Below, piece by piece: positions 48,907-57,640 of a DNA stretch of 64,000 nt. The DNA lies in contig NZ_KB375270.1 of the NCBI RefSeq assembly GCF_000314735.2, positions 2,046,001 to 2,110,000 of the forward strand. The letters are read 5' to 3'. The DNA is from Afipia felis ATCC 53690 (GTDB lineage: Bacteria > Pseudomonadota > Alphaproteobacteria > Rhizobiales > Xanthobacteraceae). The notes beneath the pieces are model-generated. The model ran no database searches. It was given only the letters and a program-made list of their open reading frames with translations, and was not told the DNA's origin. How positions within the stretch are numbered: the stretch's first letter is position 1; each line of letters opens with the position of its first letter. A program made the position numbers and the translations under genes.

Positions 48907-50304
48907 ATGCGCGATCTCAAAATCATTTCCCGACGTGATGCACTGCGCGGTATCGCGCTGACCGCCACGGCGCTGACCACACCATGGCCCGCTTTCGCGG
49001 ATACGGCGCCGACCTCGAACCAGCCCTCGACCTTCACCATCGCCAACGGCCTTCAGGTCGTGGTCATTCCCGACCATCGGACGCCGACCGTCACCCAGAT
49101 GATCTGGTACAAGGTTGGCTCGGCCGACGAGACGCCGGGCAAATCGGGGCTCGCGCATTTTCTCGAACATCTGATGTTCAAGGGCACCGCGAAGCATCCG
49201 GCCGGGGAATTCTCGCAGAGCGTGGTCCGCGTCGGCGGCAGCGAGAACGCCTTCACCTCGTTCGATTACACCGGCTATTACCAGAGTGTGCCGCGCGACA
49301 AGCTCCCGCTGATGATGGATTTCGAATCCGACCGCATGACCGGGCTGATCCTCAAGGACGAGAATGTCCTACCCGAGCGCGACGTCGTGCTGGAAGAATA
49401 CAACATGCGCGTCGCCAACAGCCCGGATGCGCGGCTGACTGAGCAGATCATGGCAGCGCTCTATCTCAATCATCCCTACGGCCGTCCCGTCATCGGCTGG
49501 CGCGCCGAGATCGAGAAACTCAACCGCGAGGAAGCGCTCGACTTCTATCGCCTCCACTACGCCCCCAACAATGCGACACTCGTGGTCGCGGGGGACATCA
49601 CGGCCGAGGATCTGCGGCCGATGGTCGAGGCTACCTACGGCAAGGTTGCGCCGCAGCCTTCGATCCCCGCCAAGCGCATCCGCCCGCAGGAGCCGCCACC
49701 TGCGGGTCCACGCACCGTGACACTCGCCGACCCACGCGTCGAGCAACCGAACCTGCGCAGGCTTTATCTGGTGCCTTCGGCGGTCACGGCTGCTGCCGGC
49801 GAGAGCGAGGCGCTGGAAGTGCTCGCGCAGCTGATGGGCGGCGGCATCAACGCCTATCTATTCCGCGCGCTCGCGGTGGATCAGAAAATCGCGGTGAGCG
49901 CCAATGCCTGGTATCAAGGCACGGCGCTCGATCCCTCGCAGTTCGGCATCGCCGCCTCGCCGAAGCCCGGTGCCAGCTTCGAAAAGATCGAAGAGGCGAT
50001 CGACAAAGTGATCGCGACCGTTGCGCAAACGCCGGTACCGGCCGAAGACCTCGAGCGCGCCAAGACGCAGTTGATCGCGGAATCGGTGTATGCGCGCGAC
50101 AGCCAGAGCACGATGGCACGATGGTACGGCGCAGCAATCACTGTCGGCCTCACGGTTGCCAGTATTCAGAGCTGGCCGGACCGCATCCGCACGGTCACTG
50201 CGCAGCAAGTGAGCGATGCAGCGCGCAAATGGCTCGACAAGAAGCGCTCCGCGACGGGCTATCTCATCAAGGAAGCGCATTCGCGCGAGGAGAAACGCTC
50301 GTGA
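48907..50304 (+). CDS. M16 family zinc metallopeptidase (catalytic subunit)
   Basis: This 465-residue exported peptidase has the inverted zinc motif HFLEH at 84-88 and the third ligand region in VVLEEYNMR. The N-terminus SRRDALRGIALTATALTTPW is a plausible twin-arginine (Tat) signal. The later region has GGGINAYLFRALAVDQKIAV. It overlaps the next gene (GTGA at 50301), which encodes a related protein without HxxEH, so the two probably form a heterodimer, as in other bacterial M16 pairs. Substrates are unknown. Confidence 0.92.
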   Translation: MRDLKIISRRDALRGIALTATALTTPWPAFADTAPTSNQPSTFTIANGLQVVVIPDHRTPTVTQMIWYKVGSADETPGKSGLAHFLEHLMFKGTAKHPAGEFSQSVVRVGGSENAFTSFDYTGYYQSVPRDKLPLMMDFESDRMTGLILKDENVLPERDVVLEEYNMRVANSPDARLTEQIMAALYLNHPYGRPVIGWRAEIEKLNREEALDFYRLHYAPNNATLVVAGDITAEDLRPMVEATYGKVAPQPSIPAKRIRPQEPPPAGPRTVTLADPRVEQPNLRRLYLVPSAVTAAAGESEALEVLAQLMGGGINAYLFRALAVDQKIAVSANAWYQGTALDPSQFGIAASPKPGASFEKIEEAIDKVIATVAQTPVPAEDLERAKTQLIAESVYARDSQSTMARWYGAAITVGLTVASIQSWPDRIRTVTAQQVSDAARKWLDKKRSATGYLIKEAHSREEKRS

Positions 50305-51653
50305 GAAACGCTTTGAAAAATCTCGTCCGGCCCCTCGCTTTCGGCGCGGCGCTGCTCGCTTTCGGCCATGTGCCCGCGCAGGCGGCAGCGAAAATCCAGC
50401 GCGTGGTTTCACCGGGCGGCATTGAGGCCTGGCTTGTGCAGGACGCGACCGTACCGCTGGTCGCAATGCAGTTCGCCTTCACCGGCGGCAGCGCGCAGGA
50501 CCCCGCCGACAAGCCCGGTGTAGCCCAATTGATGGCCGACAATCTCGACGAAGGCGCGGGCGACCTCGATTCCAACGCCTATCATGAGCGGCTGGAGCGC
50601 CGCGCGATCCAGATGAACTTCACCGTGACGCGCGATCAGATCCGCGGCTCGCTGCGGATGCTGAAGGACAACCGCGATGAGGCGTTCGACCTGCTGCGCC
50701 TCGCGCTGACCGCGCCGCGTTTCGATGCCGAGCCGCTGGAGCGCGTCCGTGCGCAGACGATATCGATCCTGCGCCGTGAATCGGTCACGCCCGGCTCGAT
50801 CGCCGGCAACAAGTTCTTTGCCGCCGGATTCCCGAACCATCCTTACGCGCATTCGCCGCGCGGTACACTGGAGAGCGTTCCCACGATTACCGCTGACGAT
50901 CTGCGCACCTACCGCGAAAAGGTGTTCGCACGGGACGGGCTGACCGTTGCCGTGGTCGGCGACATTGATGCCGAGGCGCTGGGCCAGCTGCTCGACAAGA
51001 CATTCGGCACCTTGCCCGCGAAAGGCACTCTAGCTCCCGTGCCTGATGTAACGATTGCCACAGGCGACAACAGAATTTTCGTGCCGCTCGATGTGCCGCA
51101 GACCAACATTCTATTCGGCGGACCATCAATCAAGCGCGACGATCCCGACTTCATGGCGGCCTATATCGTCAACCACATTATCGGCGGCGGCTCGCTGTCG
51201 TCGCGGCTCTATCACGAAGTGCGGGAAAAGCGCGGCCTCGTCTATTCCGTCTCCACGTCGTTGTGGTGGATGGACAAAACCTCGATCTTCCTCGGCAACA
51301 CCGCGACCCGCGCCGACCGAGCCAATGAGACGGCAGACCGGATCGCCGCCGAGCTGAAGCGCATCGCCGACGACGGCCCAACCCAGCAGGAGCTGGACGA
51401 GGCCAAGTCCTATCTCAAGGGCTCGCAAATGGTGGCGCTGGATTCGTCCACCAAATTCGCCGGGGCGCTGCTGCAATACCAGCTCGACAAACTCGGCATT
51501 GACTATCTCGACCGCCGGCCGGCGATCATCGATGCCGTGACACTGGACGACGCCAAACGCGTCGCCAAGAAAATCTGGAGCCATCAGCTTCTGACGGTCA
51601 GCGTCGGTCGCCCGCCCGCAGAAGCCGCCACGCCCAAGCCGATCAAGAACTAG
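50301..51653 (+). CDS. M16 family peptidase-like protein (non-catalytic subunit)
   Basis: This 450-residue exported protein has a Sec-type signal (PLAFGAALLAFGHVPAQA). The position of HxxEH in the first peptidase reads GVAQLMADNLDEG here, with no His, so zinc catalysis is unlikely. The partner-type R/Y pair region GGGSLSSRLYHEVREKRGLV is present, as expected of the subunit that supplies substrate-binding residues. The GTG at 50301 overlaps the previous stop and has GAGGAG upstream; the longer frame is rejected. Confidence 0.9.
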   Translation: MRNALKNLVRPLAFGAALLAFGHVPAQAAAKIQRVVSPGGIEAWLVQDATVPLVAMQFAFTGGSAQDPADKPGVAQLMADNLDEGAGDLDSNAYHERLERRAIQMNFTVTRDQIRGSLRMLKDNRDEAFDLLRLALTAPRFDAEPLERVRAQTISILRRESVTPGSIAGNKFFAAGFPNHPYAHSPRGTLESVPTITADDLRTYREKVFARDGLTVAVVGDIDAEALGQLLDKTFGTLPAKGTLAPVPDVTIATGDNRIFVPLDVPQTNILFGGPSIKRDDPDFMAAYIVNHIIGGGSLSSRLYHEVREKRGLVYSVSTSLWWMDKTSIFLGNTATRADRANETADRIAAELKRIADDGPTQQELDEAKSYLKGSQMVALDSSTKFAGALLQYQLDKLGIDYLDRRPAIIDAVTLDDAKRVAKKIWSHQLLTVSVGRPPAEAATPKPIKN

Positions 51654-51687
51654 GTCGTTTCCGTCTCGGCTGTGCTATCTGTGATCC

Positions 51688-52104
51688 ATGATCCGGGTCA
51701 CACGCGATATCGTCATCGACGAGAGCGACATCGACATCTCCTTCGTCCGCGCCTCCGGGCCGGGCGGGCAGAATGTCAACAAGCTCTCCACCGCGGCGCA
51801 ACTGCGCCTCGATGTGGGCCGCCTGCAGCTTGCCACCGATACGCTGACGCGCCTGCAGACGCTCGCGGGCCAGCGCATGACGAAGGACGGCGTGCTGGTA
51901 CTGCATGCCCAGCGCTTCCGTACCCAGGAACGCAACCGTGCCGACGCTATCGAGCGCCTCCTCGTCCTGCTGCGCGAAGCGGCTGTGCGTCCGAAGACGC
52001 GCCGTCCTACCCGGCCGACGCTCGGCTCGAAAAAGCGCCGCCTTGATGGCAAGAAACGCCGCTCCGATATCAAGGCGGGTCGAAGCACGCGGTTCGACGA
52101 CTAA
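51688..52104 (+). CDS. arfB: Alternative ribosome-rescue peptidyl-tRNA hydrolase ArfB
   Basis: This is a codon-independent release factor for stalled ribosomes. It is 138 residues. The release-factor GGQ is in RASGPGGQNVNKLSTAAQLR, and the C-terminal tail is strongly basic (KKRRLDGKKRRSDIKAGR), as needed to sit in the mRNA channel. ATG 51688. It lies 34 nt after the M16 pair and 79 nt before mutL. Confidence 0.95.
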   Translation: MIRVTRDIVIDESDIDISFVRASGPGGQNVNKLSTAAQLRLDVGRLQLATDTLTRLQTLAGQRMTKDGVLVLHAQRFRTQERNRADAIERLLVLLREAAVRPKTRRPTRPTLGSKKRRLDGKKRRSDIKAGRSTRFDD

Positions 52105-52183
52105 GCGAATCAACGGCGCTACCTTGTGCGCAAGCGCAAAGGCGGCCTCCCTATTTGGACCAAACCTCCATAAAATCCGCACC

Positions 52184-53986
52184 ATGCCCGTCCGTCAACT
52201 GCCCGAACAGATCGTCAACCGTATTGCCGCCGGTGAGGTAGTGGAGCGGCCTGCGAGCGCCGTGAAAGAACTCGTCGAGAACGCCATCGATGCGGGCGGC
52301 TCGCGCATCGACATCTTCACCGAGGGTGGCGGCCGGCGGCGCATCGCCATCACCGACGACGGCAGCGGCATGACGCGCGGCGACCTCGCGCTTGCGGTCG
52401 AGCGCCACGCCACCTCGAAACTCGACGACGAGGATCTCTTACGCATTCGCACGCTCGGCTTCCGTGGCGAAGCCCTGCCCTCGATCGGCTCCGTGGCGAA
52501 ACTCGCGATCACCACACGCCACGCCAGCGAGCCGCACGCCTGGGCGCTCGAAGTCGACGCAGGAACGAAATCCGGCATCACACCCGCAGCGCTCGCCCAC
52601 GGCACCCGCGTCGAGGTGAGCGACCTGTTCTATGCAACGCCTGCACGGCTGAAGTTTCTGAAAACCGACCGCACCGAAGCCGAAGCGATCCGCGAAGTCG
52701 TGCGGCGGCTGGCGATGGCGCGGCCTGACATCGCCTTCACGCTCGCGGGCGAGGAACGCGCGCCCATCACATGGGCGGCCGCACTACCCGGCGCGCCGGG
52801 GCGGCTGACGCGGCTCGGCGACATTCTCGGCAGCGATTTCCGCACCCATGCCATCGAGGTGCGCGCCGAGCGCGAAGATGTTTCTGTCGAGGGTTTTGCC
52901 GCGGCACCGTCGCTGACCCGCGCTAACGCGCTCGGGCAATATCTGTTCGTCAACGGCCGCCCGGTACGCGACAAGCTCATTCTCGGGGCGGTGCGTGCCG
53001 CCTATTCCGATTATCTGCCACGCGACCGCCATCCGATCGTGGCGCTGTTTGTCACGCTCGATCCGCAGGAGGTCGACGCCAACGTTCACCCGGCCAAGAC
53101 CGAAGTGCGTTTCCGCAATGCAGGCCTCGTCCGCGCGCTGATCATTCATGCGCTGAAGGACGGCCTCGCCCGCGAAGGGCGGCGCACGGCTGCCAACACC
53201 AACGGCGCCGCAATCACGACGGCCTTCCGCCGGGAAGATTTGCCGCGCGGCGGTTACGACTGGCGATCATCGCCTGCTGCGCCTTTTGCTTCTCACCCGT
53301 CTTCTACTGCAATGGCGTTCGACGAAGCGCCGCAGGCGACTTTCGACGCTTATGCACCGAGCGCGGACGCACGAGGCCATGACACACCGCTTACCGACGC
53401 CGTCAACCAACCGCTTGGCGCCGCGCGCACGCAACTTCACGCGAACTACATCGTGGCGCAGACCAACGACGGTCTCGTGCTGGTCGACCAGCACGCGGCG
53501 CACGAGCGCATCGTCTACGAACGGCTCAAGGCTTCCCTCGAAAGAAACGGCGTGCAGCGCCAGATGCTGCTAATCCCCGAAATCGTCGAGATGGACGAGG
53601 CCGTGGTCGAGAAGCTGCTCGCGCGCACGGATGAACTTGAGAAATACGGCCTCGCCATCGAATCTTTCGGCCCGGGTGCAGTTGCGGTACGCGAGACGCC
53701 GTCGCTGCTCGGCAAGACCAACGCAGCGTCGCTATTGCGCGATTTAGCCGAGCACATGGCGGAATGGGACGAGGCGTTGCCGCTGGAACGGCGGCTGATG
53801 CATGTCGCCGCCACCATGGCCTGCCACGGTTCGGTGCGCGCGGGCCGCATTCTCAAGGTCGAGGAAATGAACGCATTGCTGCGCGAGATGGAAGCGACGC
53901 CGAATTCCGGCCAGTGCAACCATGGCCGCCCGACCTATGTGGAATTGAAACTAGCCGATATCGAGAAGCTGTTCGGACGACGCTAG
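52184..53986 (+). CDS. mutL: DNA mismatch repair protein MutL
   Basis: This is the GHKL ATPase that coordinates mismatch repair, 600 residues. The N-terminus has IAAGEVVERPASAVKELVEN and AIDAGG, DDGSGM and GFRGEALPSIGSV. The C-terminal endonuclease motif DQHAAHERIVYE (DQHAx2Ex4E) is intact, followed by CHGSVRAGR and CNHGRPT, so it should nick DNA itself as in bacteria lacking MutH. ATG 52184 chosen; the frame upstream overlaps arfB. The stop is 1 nt from the stop of convergent rsmD. Confidence 0.97.
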   Translation: MPVRQLPEQIVNRIAAGEVVERPASAVKELVENAIDAGGSRIDIFTEGGGRRRIAITDDGSGMTRGDLALAVERHATSKLDDEDLLRIRTLGFRGEALPSIGSVAKLAITTRHASEPHAWALEVDAGTKSGITPAALAHGTRVEVSDLFYATPARLKFLKTDRTEAEAIREVVRRLAMARPDIAFTLAGEERAPITWAAALPGAPGRLTRLGDILGSDFRTHAIEVRAEREDVSVEGFAAAPSLTRANALGQYLFVNGRPVRDKLILGAVRAAYSDYLPRDRHPIVALFVTLDPQEVDANVHPAKTEVRFRNAGLVRALIIHALKDGLAREGRRTAANTNGAAITTAFRREDLPRGGYDWRSSPAAPFASHPSSTAMAFDEAPQATFDAYAPSADARGHDTPLTDAVNQPLGAARTQLHANYIVAQTNDGLVLVDQHAAHERIVYERLKASLERNGVQRQMLLIPEIVEMDEAVVEKLLARTDELEKYGLAIESFGPGAVAVRETPSLLGKTNAASLLRDLAEHMAEWDEALPLERRLMHVAATMACHGSVRAGRILKVEEMNALLREMEATPNSGQCNHGRPTYVELKLADIEKLFGRR

Positions 53987-53987
53987 A

Positions 53988-54545
53988 TCAATCACCAGCG
54001 CGCAGAAATACGAACTCGGTATCGTCATAAGCGCGGCGCTCAAGTTCTTCGTAACCCTCAGGCGCAGCAAATGCCGCCGCCGTCGTCTCTTCAACCACCA
54101 CGAGCGCACCCGGCACGAGCCATTTGCCTTCGCGCAGCGAGGCGAGCGCCTTTTCCGCAAGACCCTTGCCGTAAGGTGGATCGAGGAAGGCTAGCGTGAA
54201 TGGCTCCATCGGATGTGCGGGCCCGAGTTGCGTGGCGTCGCGGCGATAGACCTTGGTGACGCCACCGAGACCCAGCGCCTCGACATTATTGCGCAACAGC
54301 GCGCGCGCCTCCGCGCCATTGTCGATGAACAGCGCGAACGACGCACCGCGCGACACCGCCTCGATGCCGAGCGCGCCGGTGCCTGCAAACAGGTCGAGCA
54401 CCCGGGCATCGACCGCGGGATTCTCGTAGGCGTGCATCAGGATATTGAACACCGACTCGCGCAGGCGATCCTGCGTCGGCCTGATATCCTTCGACGCAGG
54501 CGAGGCGATGTTGCGCCCTCGCATCCTTCCGCCGACGACGCGCAT
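53988..54545 (-). CDS. rsmD: 16S rRNA (guanine966-N2)-methyltransferase
   Basis: This 185-residue enzyme methylates G966 of 16S rRNA. It has the family start MRVVGGRMRGRNIASPAS, RPTQDRLRESVFNIL, the SAM loop DLFAGTGALGIEAVSRGA and the catalytic LDPPYGKGL. It is 2 nt downstream of the pseudouridine synthase gene, so the pair is coupled. It converges with mutL (stops 1 nt apart). Confidence 0.96.
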   Translation of the reverse strand: MRVVGGRMRGRNIASPASKDIRPTQDRLRESVFNILMHAYENPAVDARVLDLFAGTGALGIEAVSRGASFALFIDNGAEARALLRNNVEALGLGGVTKVYRRDATQLGPAHPMEPFTLAFLDPPYGKGLAEKALASLREGKWLVPGALVVVEETTAAAFAAPEGYEELERRAYDDTEFVFLRAGD

Positions 54546-54547
54546 CC

Positions 54548-56596
54548 TTAGTCCTTCGGCGTCAGATCGCGCTTGCCGTGATAGCCGCGCTTCGGCTTGC
54601 GCGGCGGACCATAACCGTTGGCCTCGGCTTCGTTGCGCGCGCGCTTCTCGTCGCTGCCGCTGCGCTGCACCACGACGGTACGGCCCTTGCGATCCTCGAT
54701 CTTCGAGCGCTTGATCTTCTTGTTGTCGGCCTTGGTGCGAAGCGGCGTGCCGTCCCGGCCCACCTTCGGGCCTTCGTCATCGCGCACTGGCTTGTCGAAC
54801 TGCGCGCCGGACATCGTGGCGATCTTCTCACCGAGCTGCTCGCGCAGCACCCGGCTCTTGATCTCCTCGACCTGCCCTTCCGGGATTTCGCCGAGCTGGA
54901 ACGGACCATAAGAGATGCGAATGAGCCGGTTCACCTCAAGTCCGAGATGAGCCATCACGTTACGCACCTCACGGTTCTTGCCCTCGCGGATCGCGAAAGT
55001 CACCCAGACGTTGGCACCCTGATCGCGCTCAAGCGTCGCATCGATCGAACCATATTTGACGCCATCAACCTCGACGCCGTTCTTCAGCTCATCGAGTTGC
55101 GCTTGGGTCACCTCACCGTGTGCACGGACGCGATAGCGCCGCAGCCAGCCGGTGTCAGGATGTTCGAGCGCGCGTGACAACCCGCCATCATTGGTGAGCA
55201 GCAGCAGGCCTTCGGTGTTGAAGTCGAGCCGGCCGATCGAGATCAGGCGTGGCAAGCCTTCCGGCAGATGATCGAACACCGTCGGGCGGCCTTCGGGGTC
55301 GTCGTGCGTCGTCATCAACCCACGCGGCTTGTGATAGAGGAACAGCCGCGTGCGCTCGCGCTCCGGCAACGGCTTGCCGTCGATTGTAATGACGTCGCGC
55401 ACGGTGACATCGAGCGCGGGCGAATTGATCACGCGGCCGTTGACGGCAACGCGCCCCTGCGTGATCCATTCCTCCGCATCGCGCCGCGAGCACAACCCTG
55501 CCCGCGCCACGGCCTTGGCAATCCGCTCGCCGGTCTTGTCCTTCTTCGGCGCGGCGCGCGGTGCGCGCTTGTCGGAATCCGCAGGCCGCTCGCGGTAAGC
55601 TCCACGGCCACCAAAGGCCGGACGCTTGGCGAAAATCTTGCTGTCGTCCTCATTGTCACGGCGCGGGCGCTCGTTGCGGTCGGCGCGGCCATGCCCCTCG
55701 CTGCGCGAATGCTCCTGCCAGGCATTGCGGCGCGGCGCGCGGTCGTCACCATCCCGCTCGAAACGCGGACGGCCGAAGCCTTCACGCTTGCGCTCAAACC
55801 GCTCGCCACCCTCGGGGCGATCTTCACGCGGGCGCGAAAAACGCGGCCGGTCGCTTGCACCACGATCGTCGCGGCGCGGCGCGCGCTTTTCCCACGGCTT
55901 CTCATTGCTGCGATCGTTGCGATCCGTGAAGTCCCGACGCGGGCCGCGCGAGGGACCTCGCTCGTCGCGGTTGAAACGCGGGCGGTCATCACGCTGTGGA
56001 CGATCGTCGCGGCTAAATCGCGCCGGGCGCGACTCACCGCGCGGGCCATCCTTGCGGAAGCCCTCGCCGCGCGGCGTATAAGGCCGCTTTTCGCCAAACT
56101 TCTTGTCGCCGAATTTTTTGTCGCCAAAGCCACCCGAACGACTGGGGCGCGCATCGCCACGCGGCGCACGATCTTCACGCGGCTTGAAGGGACGCCCCTC
56201 GCCACGACCGCTCGCGCCGAATTCCTTGCGCGGACCACGCGCCGGACGATCACCCCGATCTTCGCGCGGTTTGAACGAGCGACCTTCACCACGGTCATCG
56301 CGCGAAGGCCGGTCGTCCCGGTTGAAGCGTGGACGCGGACGGTCGCCGTCTCCGTCCTTGCGGTAACCTTCGCCACGGGGCGTGTACGGCCGCTTCTCAC
56401 CGAAGCTGCGCCCGCCGGGCTTTTTGTCGCCGAATTTCTTGTCACCGAACTTGCGGTCGCCGCGAGGCGCGGAGGATCGCGCGGGACGCTCGCCGGAAAA
56501 CCGGCCCTTGCCGCCATCCCCGTCTCGGCCGCGTCCAGGCGGGCGGCTGCGCGAGCCGGAGCCGCTTCTGTTGTTTTTATCGTTGTCGCGGGGCAT
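54548..56596 (-). CDS. RNA pseudouridine synthase with long Arg/Gly/Asp-rich N-terminal tail
   Basis: The 682-residue protein has an S4 RNA-binding domain at about 356-415 (ARAGLCSRRDAEEW) and an RsuA/RluB-type catalytic domain with Asp457 in SIGRLDFNTEGLLLL. The first ~355 residues are low-complexity Arg, Gly, Asp, Pro and Lys. They contain FGEKRPYTPRGEG(Y/F)RKDG at 65-82 and again at 167-184, and FGDKKFGDKK at 50-59 and 157-166. ATG 56596 was chosen; a longer frame overlaps tadA. Most likely it modifies 23S or 16S rRNA; the exact site is unknown. Confidence 0.92.
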   Translation of the reverse strand: MPRDNDKNNRSGSGSRSRPPGRGRDGDGGKGRFSGERPARSSAPRGDRKFGDKKFGDKKPGGRSFGEKRPYTPRGEGYRKDGDGDRPRPRFNRDDRPSRDDRGEGRSFKPREDRGDRPARGPRKEFGASGRGEGRPFKPREDRAPRGDARPSRSGGFGDKKFGDKKFGEKRPYTPRGEGFRKDGPRGESRPARFSRDDRPQRDDRPRFNRDERGPSRGPRRDFTDRNDRSNEKPWEKRAPRRDDRGASDRPRFSRPREDRPEGGERFERKREGFGRPRFERDGDDRAPRRNAWQEHSRSEGHGRADRNERPRRDNEDDSKIFAKRPAFGGRGAYRERPADSDKRAPRAAPKKDKTGERIAKAVARAGLCSRRDAEEWITQGRVAVNGRVINSPALDVTVRDVITIDGKPLPERERTRLFLYHKPRGLMTTHDDPEGRPTVFDHLPEGLPRLISIGRLDFNTEGLLLLTNDGGLSRALEHPDTGWLRRYRVRAHGEVTQAQLDELKNGVEVDGVKYGSIDATLERDQGANVWVTFAIREGKNREVRNVMAHLGLEVNRLIRISYGPFQLGEIPEGQVEEIKSRVLREQLGEKIATMSGAQFDKPVRDDEGPKVGRDGTPLRTKADNKKIKRSKIEDRKGRTVVVQRSGSDEKRARNEAEANGYGPPRKPKRGYHGKRDLTPKD

Positions 56597-56733
56597 GTAA
56601 GGTCTCGCTTGAGGGGCGCCCGGGGCGCAAAAGCCGGTCCGAACGGTCGCGCTCCCCTGATCAGGGCCGCCTGTCGCCAAAGCCGGTGGATTAAGGGCGC
56701 TCTCATAACAGACTTCGGCACGGGAAACGAGGG

Positions 56734-57180
56734 ATGACGGCACAAAGTTTCATGGATTTGGCCCTGAAACAGGCCGAAATCGCGGCTTTGAGCGGCGAGG
56801 TGCCGATCGGCTGCGTCGTGGTCCATGACGGAGCCGTGATTGCGCAGGCGGCCAACCGCACCCTCATCGACCGCGATCCGACCGCGCATGCCGAAATGGT
56901 CGCACTCCGCGAGGCGGCGCAAAAGCTCGGCCGCGAACGGCTGACCGATTGCGATCTCTACGTGACGCTGGAACCCTGCACGATGTGCGCGGGCGCGATC
57001 TCATATGCCCGCATCCGCAGGCTCTATTACGGCGCGCTAGACCCGAAGGGCGGCGCAGTCGACAGCGGGGTGCGGTTTTTCAACTCGCCCACCTGTCATC
57101 ACACCCCGGATGTCTATCCGGCGGTCGGAGAGGACAAGGCGGGGACGCTGCTGCGGGATTTCTTCAAGGCGCGGCGCTAG
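56734..57180 (+). CDS. tadA: tRNA-specific adenosine deaminase
   Basis: The enzyme converts wobble adenosine 34 to inosine in tRNA-Arg(ACG). It is 148 residues. Zinc and catalytic motifs are TAHAEMVAL (HAE) and LEPCTMCAGAI (PCxxC); GEVPIGCVVV and YYGALDPKGGAVDSG are family sequences. It is divergent from the pseudouridine synthase gene. Its TAG stop (57178-57180) belongs to a 16-nt repeat end identical to that at 15705. Confidence 0.95.
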   Translation: MTAQSFMDLALKQAEIAALSGEVPIGCVVVHDGAVIAQAANRTLIDRDPTAHAEMVALREAAQKLGRERLTDCDLYVTLEPCTMCAGAISYARIRRLYYGALDPKGGAVDSGVRFFNSPTCHHTPDVYPAVGEDKAGTLLRDFFKARR

Positions 57181-57192
57181 TACCCGCTTTCC
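57177..57192. repeat. Half copy of the CTAGTA palindromic repeat
   Basis: CTAGTACCCGCTTTCC is identical to 15705-15720. No matching right arm is seen, as the DNA beyond is the GNAT gene end (stop at 57194). The TAG within it is the tadA stop codon, so the insertion or a recombination may have set the end of tadA. Confidence 0.7.
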
Positions 57193-57193
57193 G

Positions 57194-57640
57194 TTACAGA
57201 TCGACCGTCATCGCCTCGTGCGACATCCGCATGCCGATACGCTCGTAGAAACGATGCGCGGCAGTACGGCGCTTGTCGCTCTTGAGCTGCAGGGAGCGAC
57301 AACCACGTTCGCGCGCAATGCCCATGATCGCCTGCATCATCTTCTCGCCGATGCGCTGGCCGCGTAGCGCACGATCGACACGCACGCCTTCCGCCTGTGC
57401 GATCCACGCGCCTTGGTACGACAAGCAGGGCACAAAAGTGAGCTGCACACAGCCAACCGCGAAGCCGTTTTCATCCCAGACATAGAGCACGTTGTTGGCG
57501 TCGGCGACGATCGCGTCAAACGCCGCCTCGTAAGGCGCAAGCCCCTTCGACATGTCCTCGCGTTCGTGCGCCAGATCGTCGTCCAGAAGGAGCTGAAGAA
57601 TCCGCGGGAGCTCATCGCGTCTCGCTTTACGTAACGGCAT
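57194..57640 (-). CDS. GNAT-family N-acetyltransferase
   Basis: This 148-residue acyl-CoA-dependent acetyltransferase has the acetyl-CoA loop in VDRALRGQRIGEKMMQAI (R-G-x-x-I-G) and the later HRFYERIGM segment. The acceptor is unknown. ATG 57640 overlaps the purD stop (TAATG), so it is coupled to purD and the longer frame to 57703 is rejected. It converges with tadA. Confidence 0.9.
   Translation of the reverse strand: MPLRKARRDELPRILQLLLDDDLAHEREDMSKGLAPYEAAFDAIVADANNVLYVWDENGFAVGCVQLTFVPCLSYQGAWIAQAEGVRVDRALRGQRIGEKMMQAIMGIARERGCRSLQLKSDKRRTAAHRFYERIGMRMSHEAMTVDL

Noticed and set aside
55268..56922. Long open frames on both strands across the pseudouridine synthase tail (489 and 497 codons)
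   Set aside because: They arise from the repetitive Arg/Gly/Asp codons of the tail. Their products are arginine- or alanine-rich without domains, so they are not annotated as genes, although the phenomenon is listed as a finding.
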